A stretch of 64,000 nucleotides of DNA from Candidatus Competibacteraceae bacterium (GTDB lineage Bacteria > Pseudomonadota > Gammaproteobacteria > Competibacterales > Competibacteraceae), in NCBI GenBank assembly GCA_027492875.1, contig JAPUDV010000071.1, forward strand, positions 1 through 64,000, given 5' to 3'. Of the stretch, positions 32,733 through 41,250 are shown one piece after another. Numbering within the stretch: the first letter of the stretch is position 1; each line of letters begins with the position of its first letter. Position numbers and translations under genes: made by a program. The notes below the pieces were generated by a model. That model ran no database searches and was not told the origin of the DNA. It was given only the letters and a program-made list of their open reading frames with translations.

Positions 32733-34438
32733 TAGAATGCCCGCACCTGGACGGTGGACCGTCGGCGGGTATCCGTCAGGTGAATCGCGCAGGCCAGGCA
32801 GGGATCGAAGGAATGCACCGTGCGCAACACCTCCAAGGGCAGTTCGGGATTGGCGACCGGATTATCGACCAGCGACGCCTCATAAGGCCCCATGGCGTCG
32901 GCGTCGTCGCGCGGGCCGGCGTTCCAGGTGCTGGGCACCACCGCTTGATAGTTCTTGATCTTGCCGTCCTCGATCACCGTCCAGTGCGACAAAACCCCGC
33001 GCGGGGCTTCGTGATAACCGAAACCGCGAATCTCGCCCTTGGGAAACACCGGCCGGTTGAAGGTAGTGAAATCCCCCTTGGCGATGTTATCGATCAGCAG
33101 TTGCCACTGATTTTGCAACGATTCCAGCAACACCGCGCAACGCACCGCGCGGGCGGCGATCCGGCCGATGGTCGAGTGCAGCGCCGTGATCGGAATGGGA
33201 CTGCCCGCGACCGTGCTGGCGATTCCCAGCAAGCGGTTGAGATGGCGCTGGGTCGGCTCGTGGCCGGCGGCCACCATGGCCAATACGTTCGCCAGCGGCC
33301 CCACCTGGACCCGCTGGTCGTAAAAGGTGGGAGCCTTGACCCAGGAATATTTACCGTCATCCTGAAAGGTCGTGTGATGCGGGTGGGTCTGCCCCTCGTA
33401 GGGATGACGCGCATCGCCGCCGCCCTTGTACTGGTACCAAGCATGTTTGACGCTTTCCTTGACTCCGTCGCGGAAATAGGTGTCCTGATAACTGGTGATG
33501 GGCTTGAAACCCGCGACATCGCCCTTGGGAACGTAGCCGCCGGGCAGTTCGAACTGAGTGCCTCGGGTGTCCAGCGGCATATCGGGCACCGACAGATAGT
33601 CGGTGACGCCGGCCCCGTAGCCAGTCCAGTCGGCGTATAGCGCCCCCACCGCCGCCACGTCGGGAATCATCGCCTGATTGACGAACTCGCCGAGTTTGTC
33701 GATCTCCGCCTTGATGGCGAACAGCCGTTCCAAGGTGAGCGTGGATTGGCTATCCGGATTGATCGGGTTGGCCACCCCACCGACGGCGAGGTTCTGGATA
33801 TGGGGGGTCTTCGAACCCAGGATGGCGACGATCCGGTTGGCGATACGCTGATATTCCAGCGCCTGCAAGTAGTGGGTCGCCGCCAGCAGGTTGACTTCCG
33901 GCGGCAATTTCATCGCCGGGTGGCCCCAGTAGCCGCTGGCGAACACCCCCAACTGACCGGTGCCGACAAATGCCTTGAGCTTTTCCTGTACCTGGCGGAT
34001 CTCCGGCAGACTATTGCGGCGGTAGCCGGACAGACTGGCCCCCAGCTTGGCCGCGCCTTCGGGACTGGCCGACAGCGCGGAGACGATATCGACCCAGTCG
34101 AGCGCCGCAAGCTGGTAAAAATGCACGATATGGTCGTGAATGCCGTGCGCGGCGATGATCATGTTGCGGATGTACTGGGCGTTGAGCGGCACCTCCAGAT
34201 TCAAGGCATTCTCGACCGCGCGCACCGACACGATGGCATGGACCGTGGTGCAAACCCCGCAGATACGCTGGGTGAACAGCCAGGCGTCGCGCGGGTCGCG
34301 GCCCTGCAAAATGACCTCGATGCCTCGCCACATCTGCCCCGACGACCAGGCGCTGGTTACCTTGCCGTTGTTGACCTCGCAGTCGATCCGCAGATGGCCC
34401 TCGATGCGGGTGATGGGATCAATGGTTATTCTGGCCAC
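32732..34438 (-). CDS. hybC: [NiFe] hydrogenase large subunit
   Basis: The 568-residue protein carries both nickel motifs: RICGVCTTVHA near the N-terminus and FDPCLACAIH near the C-terminus, so the active site is complete. The 15 residues after that His (LTDTRRRSTVQVRAF) are the peptide removed by the HybD protease. GTG 34438 is used as start (VARITIDPITRIEGHLRID) with GGAG seven bases upstream; the longer ATG frame is rejected. The group 1c-type (Hyb) assignment rests on the gene order small subunit, ferredoxin, NrfD-type anchor, large subunit. It oxidises H2 in the periplasm. Confidence 0.94.
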   Translation of the reverse strand: MARITIDPITRIEGHLRIDCEVNNGKVTSAWSSGQMWRGIEVILQGRDPRDAWLFTQRICGVCTTVHAIVSVRAVENALNLEVPLNAQYIRNMIIAAHGIHDHIVHFYQLAALDWVDIVSALSASPEGAAKLGASLSGYRRNSLPEIRQVQEKLKAFVGTGQLGVFASGYWGHPAMKLPPEVNLLAATHYLQALEYQRIANRIVAILGSKTPHIQNLAVGGVANPINPDSQSTLTLERLFAIKAEIDKLGEFVNQAMIPDVAAVGALYADWTGYGAGVTDYLSVPDMPLDTRGTQFELPGGYVPKGDVAGFKPITSYQDTYFRDGVKESVKHAWYQYKGGGDARHPYEGQTHPHHTTFQDDGKYSWVKAPTFYDQRVQVGPLANVLAMVAAGHEPTQRHLNRLLGIASTVAGSPIPITALHSTIGRIAARAVRCAVLLESLQNQWQLLIDNIAKGDFTTFNRPVFPKGEIRGFGYHEAPRGVLSHWTVIEDGKIKNYQAVVPSTWNAGPRDDADAMGPYEASLVDNPVANPELPLEVLRTVHSFDPCLACAIHLTDTRRRSTVQVRAF

Positions 34439-34454
34439 GGACAGTCTCCGATCG

Positions 34455-35624
34455 TCATGGTTGGACCTGATGGGCACCGTGCAGCACCGGCAGGGTCTTG
34501 ATGAACAGTAGATACAACATGATTTCCAGACAGACGACACCGATGGTGATCATCAGCTCCGGCGCCGAGGGGAAATAGGTCCAACCATTGCCGGGCCGCA
34601 CGGCCATCAGGTAGGAGTTAAGCCGATACAACGAACCGCCGGCGAGCAGGGAAATCGCCGCCAGAAACTGCCAGCGCTGGCTAACGCGGCGGTGCGAGAC
34701 CAGTACGAAGAGAGGCACGAGAAACAACACGGTTTCGATCAGAAACAGGTTGCCGTCCCAATCGCCGGCGAAGGCCAGACCCAGATAACCACGATAGGCC
34801 AGATCGCCCCAGCGCAGCAGCAGAAAGCCCGCCAGCAGGCCGGCGACAACCCACGCCAGCCGCGCGAACAACCTCGCCTCGGACGGCGTCTTGAACGCCC
34901 GATTGACCAAAGTAGCTTCCAGCATCACCACGCCGTACCCCATGGCCAGCGCGGACATCAGGTACAACAGCGGCAGCCAGATCGTGTACCACAAGGGAGA
35001 AAGCTTGGAGCCCATGATCAGCAGCACCGAGCCCAGCGAGGACTGATGCATGGTCGGCAACAACACGCCCAGACCAACGAACACGTACATGTAGCGTTTG
35101 AGGAAAGCTTGCAGCTTGTCCAAATTGAAGCGCTTTTTGAACGCTGGCGGCATCCGTTCCAAAAATGCCGGCCAGAATTCGATCCACAGCACGGTGATGT
35201 AGGCCATGACGCACAACGCCACCTCGAAAATCACCGAGTTCGGCTGGGCGTACCAGGGCAGCAGCAAATTGAAGGCGTTCCAGTAGCGGCCCAGATCGAT
35301 CATCACCGCCAGACCCGCCAGCGTGTAGCCGAACACCCCGCCGAGCAGGGCCGGCCGCATCAGTGGATGATAGACGTTGCGATTGAAGATGTAGACCAGC
35401 AGCGCCATGGCAAAACCGCCGCAGCCGAAAGCCGTGCCGATCACCACATCCAGCACCACCCAGGTGCCGATGGGATAACCGTTGCTCATATTCGAAACGT
35501 CGCCCATCCCAAACAGAAAGCGGCGCAAAATGTAGTAGGCCGCGACCAGCAGGAAAAAACCGAGGATCAGAAACGGTTTAGTGACGACTTTGCCGCCGAG
35601 CGGCCGATGCGCGGTTTCGCTCAT
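34455..35624 (-). CDS. hybB: NrfD/HybB-type integral membrane subunit
   Basis: The 389-residue protein has about ten membrane helices, beginning FLILGFFLLVAAYYILRRFL, and the HybB/NrfD motifs YPIGTWVVLDVVIGTAFGCG and MHQSSLGSVLLIMGSKLSPL. HybB passes electrons from the hydrogenase ferredoxin to the quinone pool and may move protons. The start overlaps the stop of the ferredoxin gene by four bases (35621-35624). Confidence 0.92.
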   Translation of the reverse strand: MSETAHRPLGGKVVTKPFLILGFFLLVAAYYILRRFLFGMGDVSNMSNGYPIGTWVVLDVVIGTAFGCGGFAMALLVYIFNRNVYHPLMRPALLGGVFGYTLAGLAVMIDLGRYWNAFNLLLPWYAQPNSVIFEVALCVMAYITVLWIEFWPAFLERMPPAFKKRFNLDKLQAFLKRYMYVFVGLGVLLPTMHQSSLGSVLLIMGSKLSPLWYTIWLPLLYLMSALAMGYGVVMLEATLVNRAFKTPSEARLFARLAWVVAGLLAGFLLLRWGDLAYRGYLGLAFAGDWDGNLFLIETVLFLVPLFVLVSHRRVSQRWQFLAAISLLAGGSLYRLNSYLMAVRPGNGWTYFPSAPELMITIGVVCLEIMLYLLFIKTLPVLHGAHQVQP

Positions 35625-36643
35625 GACGACGGATCCTCATCGCTGCGGGTCGGGTCTTCATCGCGGTAGGTCTTGGCGCTGCGCCGTGCCAGAAACACCA
35701 AACCGCCCAACAGGGCCAGCGGCGCCGCCATACCCTTATATAAGGTATGCTGCATGCCTTCCGACACGGCGGCGAAGGAGTGATCGGGCAGCTTGGGCAA
35801 ACCCAGTTTTTCATGGGGCACGCCGGTCAGATAGCGCACTTGGGTGCCGCCGGATTCCTTCTCGCCGTAGATATGCGGCTGGTACTCGCCGGCCGGCGAC
35901 ACTTGGCCGGGCCGATCGCCGCCCAGCTTGCCGCGCGGGAACTCGTGCAGTTCTCCAGGCTTGAGCGCCATGCGCCGCTCCGCCTCCTTCTGCAACTCTT
36001 CAACCAGCCCGAACAGCGAGGCGCCGGTCGGGCACACGTCGCAGCAGGCCGGGATCTTGCCCTGTTTCTGCAAATGGTTGCAGAACTGACACTTGGAAAT
36101 CCGGCCGAACGGCTGGTCGAACTGATACTGCGGCACGTTGAACGGGCAGCCATAGACGCAATAGCGGCAACCGATGCAGGCATCCGGATTATGGGTCACG
36201 ATGCCGGTGACCGGGTCCTTGCGCATGGCGCTGACCGGACAAACCGAGATGCAGGACGGATCGACGCAGTGCAGGCAGTGGCGCTTGACGAAGGCGTAGC
36301 CGTCAACCTCGCGGTCCTTCTGGGTCATGGCGCCGTTCTGGTAAACGCGGATCACGTTCAAGGTCTTGCCGGAAATGTCTTCTGCGGTATCCCAGGTCCC
36401 CTCGTTCCAAGCGGCCAGGCTTTGCGGTTGTTCGACCGGCATGCCATTGGCTTCCTTGCAGGCGGCGACACAGGCTTTACAGCCGATGCACTGGGTCGAG
36501 TCGTACAGCATACCGACCGCCTTGGGCGGCAAGGTTTTCGGTTCGCGCCGGTCGAAAGCCGCAGCCTCGGCGACCGGCGCGGCGGCGGCGGTGGTGACGG
36601 CGCCGATGGCGCCCCGCAGGAACTGACGACGGTTGATAGCCAT
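35621..36643 (-). CDS. hybA: Tat-exported 4x[4Fe-4S] ferredoxin of the hydrogenase
   Basis: The protein of about 340 residues starts MAINRRQFLRGAIGAVTT, a Tat signal. Four cysteine groups follow: CIGCKACVAACKEAN, CLHCVDPSCISVCP, CIGCRYCVYGCPFN and CQFCNHLQ with CCDVCPTGA. A hydrophobic C-terminal anchor (MAAPLALLGGLVFLARRS) tethers it. It links the small subunit to HybB in the periplasm. ATG 36643 is preceded by AGGAGGG; the longer frame upstream is rejected because it lacks the signal start. Confidence 0.93.
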   Translation of the reverse strand: MAINRRQFLRGAIGAVTTAAAAPVAEAAAFDRREPKTLPPKAVGMLYDSTQCIGCKACVAACKEANGMPVEQPQSLAAWNEGTWDTAEDISGKTLNVIRVYQNGAMTQKDREVDGYAFVKRHCLHCVDPSCISVCPVSAMRKDPVTGIVTHNPDACIGCRYCVYGCPFNVPQYQFDQPFGRISKCQFCNHLQKQGKIPACCDVCPTGASLFGLVEELQKEAERRMALKPGELHEFPRGKLGGDRPGQVSPAGEYQPHIYGEKESGGTQVRYLTGVPHEKLGLPKLPDHSFAAVSEGMQHTLYKGMAAPLALLGGLVFLARRSAKTYRDEDPTRSDEDPSS

Positions 36644-36653
36644 GCGCACCCTC

Positions 36654-37820
36654 CTACTGCTGCGGGGTATCGTGATCGGAAGCGGCGGGTCCATCCTTTT
36701 TGTCCATGCCGTGCAGGGCCATCGCGACCGCGCCCACCCCCAGTCCGGCAACGCCGGCCACGACCGCCGCCGCCGCCGGGCTGACGCCCTTACCTTTCGG
36801 CGCGTTCACCGTCGGAAAGGCGGTCGGCGGCGTGAAGGTCTTGACCTTCGCCAGCGCATGGAGCGGCTTGGTGAAACCCACGCCCTGCTCGGTGCAGCCG
36901 AAGCAGGGATGACCGATACCCACCGGCCAGTTGCCCTCGCCGACATCGCCGAAACCGATGGCCGGACAATTGGCGTGAGTCTCCGGTCCCTTGCAGCCCA
37001 GTTTGTACAGGCACCAACCCTGACGGTGGCCAAAATCGCCGTATTCCAGGGCGAAGCGACCGGCGTCGAAATGTGGGCGCCGCTCGCAGTTTTCGTGGAT
37101 CAGCCGGCCGTAGGCGAATTTCGGCCGGTTCTGCACGTCCAGCGCGGGCGGCTTGCCGAAGGTCAGCAGGTATAGAACGGTGGATAGGAAGTTGTAGGGA
37201 TTGGGCGGACAACCGGGAATGTTGATCACGGTTTTTCCGGGTAGTACTTCGTGCACCGACCTCGCCTCGGTCGGATTGGGATCACTCGATGGAATACCGC
37301 CCCAGGAGGCACAGGAGCCGATGGCGATCATCGCCGCCGCGCCCTCGGCCGCTTCCCGAACCGTTTCCAGGATCGGCTTGCCGGCAACCATGCAGTAGAC
37401 GCCGCCGTCCTTGGTGGGAATCGAACCGTCCACCACCAGGATGTACTTGCCCCGGTTCTCCTTCATCGACTTCGCCTTGTACGCCTCGGCCTGATGGCCG
37501 GCCCCCGCGCAAAGAGCCTCGTGGTAGTCGAGGGAGATCATGTCGAGGATCAGAGTTTCCAGCGTCGGATGATAGGCGCGCAGCAACGACTCGGTGCAGC
37601 CGGTGCATTCCTGCGCCGACAGCCAAATGACCGGCGGCCGGGTCGCGGCGGTGGCTGCCGCCGCGATGCGCGACCCCATCAGCGACGATAGCCCCAAGGT
37701 CGCGGCGACGCCGGTGCAGTAAGTCAGGAACTGACGGCGGGTAAGCCCGCCGAGCGAACCCTCGTAGCCGTCGGGATTCTGGACGGCGCGGTCAAGATCG
37801 GTATCGCTGACAACATTCAT
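36654..37820 (-). CDS. hybO: [NiFe] hydrogenase small subunit
   Basis: The 388-residue protein has a Tat signal (LTRRQFLTYCTGVAATLGL) and the proximal-cluster motif WLSAQECTGCTESLLR. Distal-cluster ligands are in HENCERRPHFDAGRF and CLYKLGCKGPETHANCPAIG. The C-terminus has a membrane anchor (SPAAAAVVAGVAGLGVGAVA) and a charged tail. It relays electrons from the Ni-Fe centre to HybA. First gene of the operon, with an FNR-like box about 60 bases upstream. Confidence 0.94.
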   Translation of the reverse strand: MNVVSDTDLDRAVQNPDGYEGSLGGLTRRQFLTYCTGVAATLGLSSLMGSRIAAAATAATRPPVIWLSAQECTGCTESLLRAYHPTLETLILDMISLDYHEALCAGAGHQAEAYKAKSMKENRGKYILVVDGSIPTKDGGVYCMVAGKPILETVREAAEGAAAMIAIGSCASWGGIPSSDPNPTEARSVHEVLPGKTVINIPGCPPNPYNFLSTVLYLLTFGKPPALDVQNRPKFAYGRLIHENCERRPHFDAGRFALEYGDFGHRQGWCLYKLGCKGPETHANCPAIGFGDVGEGNWPVGIGHPCFGCTEQGVGFTKPLHALAKVKTFTPPTAFPTVNAPKGKGVSPAAAAVVAGVAGLGVGAVAMALHGMDKKDGPAASDHDTPQQ

Positions 37821-37880
37821 TACCCGTTTTCCCCCGCAAATTTGGCCTTTATAAAGTTAGTGGGGAGAAAATCCGACCGC

Positions 37881-37894
37881 TTGACGATCATCAA
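37881..37894. promoter_or_regulatory. FNR/CRP-like operator upstream of the hydrogenase operon
   Basis: TTGACGATCATCAA differs by one base from the FNR consensus TTGAT-N4-ATCAA. Relative to hybO (minus strand) the site is centred about 67 bases before the ATG, and a TAACTT about 31 bases nearer the gene could be its -10, the class II FNR arrangement. The CRP/FNR gene next door is an obvious candidate regulator. Confidence 0.65.
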
Positions 37895-37930
37895 TTTTTA
37901 CGAGTTTTTTTTGGCCGCCCCGACGGCACT

Positions 37931-38659
37931 CTAATCCAGCAAGGAGGGCCTGATTTCATGGAGGAGCGAGGTGGGATGGCTCACGCAAACGGTGCGCCCC
38001 GAAAAGCGGGCCACGCCGTCCTCCTCAAGCCGGCCGATGATTCGGGACAGGGTCTCATGCCGGGCACCGATCATGGAGGCGAGATCGCGCCGCGACAACG
38101 GTAACTCCATCACCCGGCTGCCGTCGGTGGCGGTCCGCCCGTGGCGGTTCATCAACGCCAGCAGCAGGTGGATAAACTTGGTGCGGTTGGAGAGCGTCGC
38201 GTTCCGCACCAGTTTGTCGTGCGCGTCGTCCACATCGGTCACCACCCGGCGGAGGAACTGCTGGCCCAAGGTCGGGTTTCTTTCCAGCAAAATCTGAACG
38301 GTGTGCCTGTCGATGAAACAAATCTTGCTCGGCCCCAACGCTTCGGCGCTGGAACGGCGATCCTCGTCGAGCAGCACGCCGCGATAGCCCAAGGTATCGC
38401 CGGGGTAAACGAGGTGGAGCAGAATCGAGTTGCCCACCTCGTCGATCTTGCGAATGGCCGCTCCGCCCGAGACGATGCAATAAATACCGTGGCTGGGTTC
38501 GCCCATGGCGAAGATCGATTCACCAGCATGATATTTTCGGCACTTTTTCGCCTGCGCCAGCAACTTGAGTTCTTCGTCGGCCAAGACGCTCCATTCGTTG
38601 CGCTCGCGCGGCAGGCACGCAAAACAGCTGATGCCCGGCATAATCTTGGGTCTTTCCAC
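37931..38659 (-). CDS. CRP/FNR-family transcription regulator
   Basis: The 242-residue protein has a cyclic-nucleotide-type sensor domain (GESIFAMGEPSHGIYCIVSG) and a C-terminal winged helix-turn-helix with LPLSRRDLASMIGARHETLS as recognition region. Cysteines at 12 and 15 (ISCFAC), 40, 61 and about 114 raise the possibility of an FNR-like iron-sulfur cluster, though the classic N-terminal spacing is not complete. Located just upstream of hybO on the same strand with an FNR-like box between them, it probably couples hydrogenase expression to oxygen or redox. ATG 38659 follows AAAGGAGG. Confidence 0.9.
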   Translation of the reverse strand: MERPKIMPGISCFACLPRERNEWSVLADEELKLLAQAKKCRKYHAGESIFAMGEPSHGIYCIVSGGAAIRKIDEVGNSILLHLVYPGDTLGYRGVLLDEDRRSSAEALGPSKICFIDRHTVQILLERNPTLGQQFLRRVVTDVDDAHDKLVRNATLSNRTKFIHLLLALMNRHGRTATDGSRVMELPLSRRDLASMIGARHETLSRIIGRLEEDGVARFSGRTVCVSHPTSLLHEIRPSLLD

Positions 38660-38750
38660 ATCCGCATCCTCCTTTCGCTATATTTCTTTGTGATGCAGCA
38701 TCGCAGCTTCATTCGGCCCCGCATTTAGGGATATTACTGAAACTCATGAC

Positions 38751-38775
38751 TATAATTGGATTGAACTATAGTTCA
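38751..38775 (+). promoter_or_regulatory. -10 element followed by a perfect palindromic operator
   Basis: TATAAT (38751-38756) is followed by the 14-bp perfect palindrome TGAACTATAGTTCA (38762-38775), which would cover the start site of the cytochrome c gene. No matching -35 is present, so an activator may be needed, while a protein on the palindrome would block transcription. Confidence 0.5.
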
Positions 38776-38799
38776 GGAATAACCGGAAGGAGATCAGAC

Positions 38800-39249
38800 A
38801 TGCCAAGAATCCCGATGCAGCCGCTGTTGGCGATCACCATCACCCTGCTGGTCCTGGTCGGCTCGTTGTGGGTGATCGACCCCAGCGGTGGCTTTTTCTC
38901 CCTGTTTCCGGGGGCATTGGCCAAGGAAAGCTACCAGTACGCCAGCAAGCCGATGGGTTGGAACGGCCCCGCCGGGCAATGCGTGGTCTGTCACAACCTA
39001 GAAAAAGGCGACTCCTATCGGGTAGGCCCCAACCTCTGGGGCATTGTCGGCGCACCAAAAGGGGGCTCCAAGGGTTTTGGCTATTCCCACGCGCTGGCCA
39101 CGGCGGGCGGGGTGTGGACCGAACAGGATCTGGACCGGTATCTCAGCAACCCCACTCAGTTTCTACCCGGCACCAGCAAAACGATTTCCGGTCTGAATTC
39201 CCAGGAACGCACCAAAATCATCGCCTTTCTGGCGAAGCTGAAGGACTGA
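38800..39249 (+). CDS. membrane-anchored or exported class I cytochrome c, atypical sixth ligand
   Basis: The 149-residue protein has an N-terminal hydrophobic segment (LLAITITLLVLVGSLWVI), a heme c site CVVCH, and the mitochondrial/c2-type landmarks RVGPNLWGIVGAPKG and FGYSHAL. Where relatives have PGTKMTFAGL, with Met as the sixth heme ligand, this one has FLPGTSKTISGL, with Lys at the Met position. No other methionine is available in that loop. The heme may be five-coordinate or have a different ligand. ATG 38800 follows GGAAGGAGA. Between the regulator and hupE it could accept electrons in H2 oxidation, but this is unproven. Confidence 0.88.
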   Translation: MPRIPMQPLLAITITLLVLVGSLWVIDPSGGFFSLFPGALAKESYQYASKPMGWNGPAGQCVVCHNLEKGDSYRVGPNLWGIVGAPKGGSKGFGYSHALATAGGVWTEQDLDRYLSNPTQFLPGTSKTISGLNSQERTKIIAFLAKLKD

Positions 39250-39375
39250 GCCGCCCAATCGTCCGGCCCGGCACAAACCGCCGGCTGATGGTTTTTTATC
39301 TGTATCGAGTACGCTTGTTTTACACGCAACCGGTTGTTGACCATTTCAATTCATCATCTATGGGGGAGCGCGCAC

Positions 39376-39963
39376 ATGCAAGTATTGTCGGATAAACGTG
39401 GGTGGGTGGCGTTGTTGCTGCTGGCGGCGAGTGGCATCGCCCACGCCCATACGTCGGGATTGCCGCACATGGATTTCGCCACCGGTCTCGGGCACCCATT
39501 CAGTGGTCCGGATCATATTCTGGCGATGGTGGCGGTCGGGCTATGGGCAGCGCAACTGGGCGGTCGCGCCCTGTGGCTGGTCCCGCTGACTTTCGTGCTG
39601 ACCATGGCGGCGGGCGGCGCGCTCGGCTTTCTGGGTATACAACTACCCATGGTGGAACTGGGGATCGCCGGCTCCGTTCTCGTGCTCGGAACGCTAGTGG
39701 CGCTGGCCTCGCGGCTACCTCTCGCGGTCAGCATGGCGCTGGTCGGGTTGTTCGCCCTGTTCCACGGCTACGCTCACGGCGCGGAAATGGCGGCGGAATC
39801 CAGTGCGCTGTGGTATAGCCTGGGCTTCATGCTCGCCACCGCGGCGCTGCACCTAACCGGCATCGGCGTTGCGCTGGCGGCGAACCAGGGTATTCCAGCG
39901 CGACTGCTGCGGGTCGGCGGCGCGGTGATCGCGGCCAGCGGCGTGCTGCTGCTGGCGGTTTAA
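39376..39963 (+). CDS. hupE: HupE/UreJ family nickel-transport membrane protein
   Basis: The 195-residue protein starts with a signal-like helix ending AHAHTSGLPH, and has the family metal motif GHPFSGPDHILAM and a second His motif FALFHGYAHGAEM. Six membrane segments are likely. HupE mediates nickel uptake for hydrogenase. It is followed by hypA, hypB and hypF, consistent with a nickel-insertion function. ATG 39376 follows GGGGGAG. A modest GC hairpin with six Ts (about 39261-39298) upstream may terminate the cytochrome gene. Confidence 0.92.
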   Translation: MQVLSDKRGWVALLLLAASGIAHAHTSGLPHMDFATGLGHPFSGPDHILAMVAVGLWAAQLGGRALWLVPLTFVLTMAAGGALGFLGIQLPMVELGIAGSVLVLGTLVALASRLPLAVSMALVGLFALFHGYAHGAEMAAESSALWYSLGFMLATAALHLTGIGVALAANQGIPARLLRVGGAVIAASGVLLLAV

Positions 39964-40035
39964 ACCGCTTTTCTCCCCCGGTCTTCCCCACGTCGTGCGG
40001 GACGAACCGGGACAATCCTCCCGACAATACCCGTC

Positions 40036-40377
40036 ATGCACGAACTTTCGCTGTGCGAAAGCATCATCGAAACCCTCACCGTCCAAACCCGCCGGCAGGG
40101 ATTTAGCCGGGTGCGGCGGGTGTGGCTGGAAATCGGCGCGCTGGCTAATGTCGAACTGGACGCCCTGCGCTTCGCCTTCGAGATCGCCCGCCGGGATACC
40201 GTGGCGGACACTGCGAAGCTGGACATCGTCACCCTGCCCGGTCAAGCCTATTGCCTGGACTGCGCACACGCGATCATGGTCCATCAGCATTACGATCCCT
40301 GCCCGCGCTGCGGCGGTTTTCAGTGGCGGCTAACGGGCGGCAATGAAATGCGAATCAAGGAATTGGAGGTCGAGTAA
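40036..40377 (+). CDS. hypA: hydrogenase nickel-insertion protein HypA
   Basis: The 113-residue protein begins [14 protein letters not shown]; the N-terminal Met-His-Glu binds nickel. The zinc site is [10 protein letters not shown]...CPRCGG. HypA works with HypB to insert nickel into the hydrogenase precursor. Its last base overlaps the first base of hypB (TAATG), so the two are translated in fixed ratio. Confidence 0.95.
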   Translation: MHELSLCESIIETLTVQTRRQGFSRVRRVWLEIGALANVELDALRFAFEIARRDTVADTAKLDIVTLPGQAYCLDCAHAIMVHQHYDPCPRCGGFQWRLTGGNEMRIKELEVE

Positions 40378-41210
40378 TGTGCAGCATCTGCGGTTGCGGC
40401 GAAAACGAACTGGCCATCCACGCGCACGACCACGCGCACGACCCACCTCACGCGCATCCCCACGCCCACGATCCTGCGCCTGAAGCCCAGAGGATCACCC
40501 TGGAACAGGACATTCTGGCGAAAAACGCCGAATTCGCCGCTGTCAACCGGCGCCTGTTCGCGGAACGGGGTGTCTTTGCCCTGAATCTGGTCTCCAGCCC
40601 CGGTTCCGGCAAGACCACGTTGCTGGCCCGGACGGTTCAGGCGTTGCGCGCCGAATTTCCGGTTGCGGTGATCGGTGGGGACCAGCAGACCGCCAACGAC
40701 GCCGAACGCATCCGCGCCGCCGGAGCGCCCGCGCTGCAAATCAACACCGGCAAGGGTTGCCACCTCGACGCGCACGGCATCGGTCACGCACTGGAACGGC
40801 TGCCGCTCCCGGAACATGGGGTGCTGTTCATCGAAAACGTCGGCAACCTGGTCTGCCCGGCGGATTTCGATCTGGGCGAGGCGTTCAAGGTGGTGGTGCT
40901 ATCGGTGACCGAGGGCGAGGACAAGCCGCTGAAATACCCGAACATGTTCGCCGCCTCCAGTTTGATGCTGCTCAACAAGACCGACCTGCTGCCCCATCTG
41001 GATTTCGATGTAGTCCGCTGCCTGGACTACGCGCGGCGCGTGAACCCGGAGATCGAGATCCTGCAACTGTCCGCCCGCACCGGCGAAGGTATGGATGCCT
41101 GGCTGGACTGGCTGCGGCAGGGCCAACGGTCGGCGCTGGCGCGGCAGGTCAACCGTTTGGAAGCGGATCTTGCCGCGGCGCGGGCGCGATTGGCCGAGAG
41201 CGCCGCCTGA
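40377..41210 (+). CDS. hypB: hydrogenase nickel-insertion GTPase HypB
   Basis: The 277-residue protein has the N-terminal CSICGCG nickel motif, then a His-rich store ([18 protein letters not shown]), and a G domain with [17 protein letters not shown], the switch region [16 protein letters not shown] and [13 protein letters not shown] hydrolysis drives nickel delivery to the HybC precursor with HypA. Overlaps hypA by one base. Confidence 0.95.
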   Translation: MCSICGCGENELAIHAHDHAHDPPHAHPHAHDPAPEAQRITLEQDILAKNAEFAAVNRRLFAERGVFALNLVSSPGSGKTTLLARTVQALRAEFPVAVIGGDQQTANDAERIRAAGAPALQINTGKGCHLDAHGIGHALERLPLPEHGVLFIENVGNLVCPADFDLGEAFKVVVLSVTEGEDKPLKYPNMFAASSLMLLNKTDLLPHLDFDVVRCLDYARRVNPEIEILQLSARTGEGMDAWLDWLRQGQRSALARQVNRLEADLAAARARLAESAA

Positions 41211-41250
41211 CCCGAATCCCGAGCCCTCGCTGCCGCCGGCGGAGTATCAC

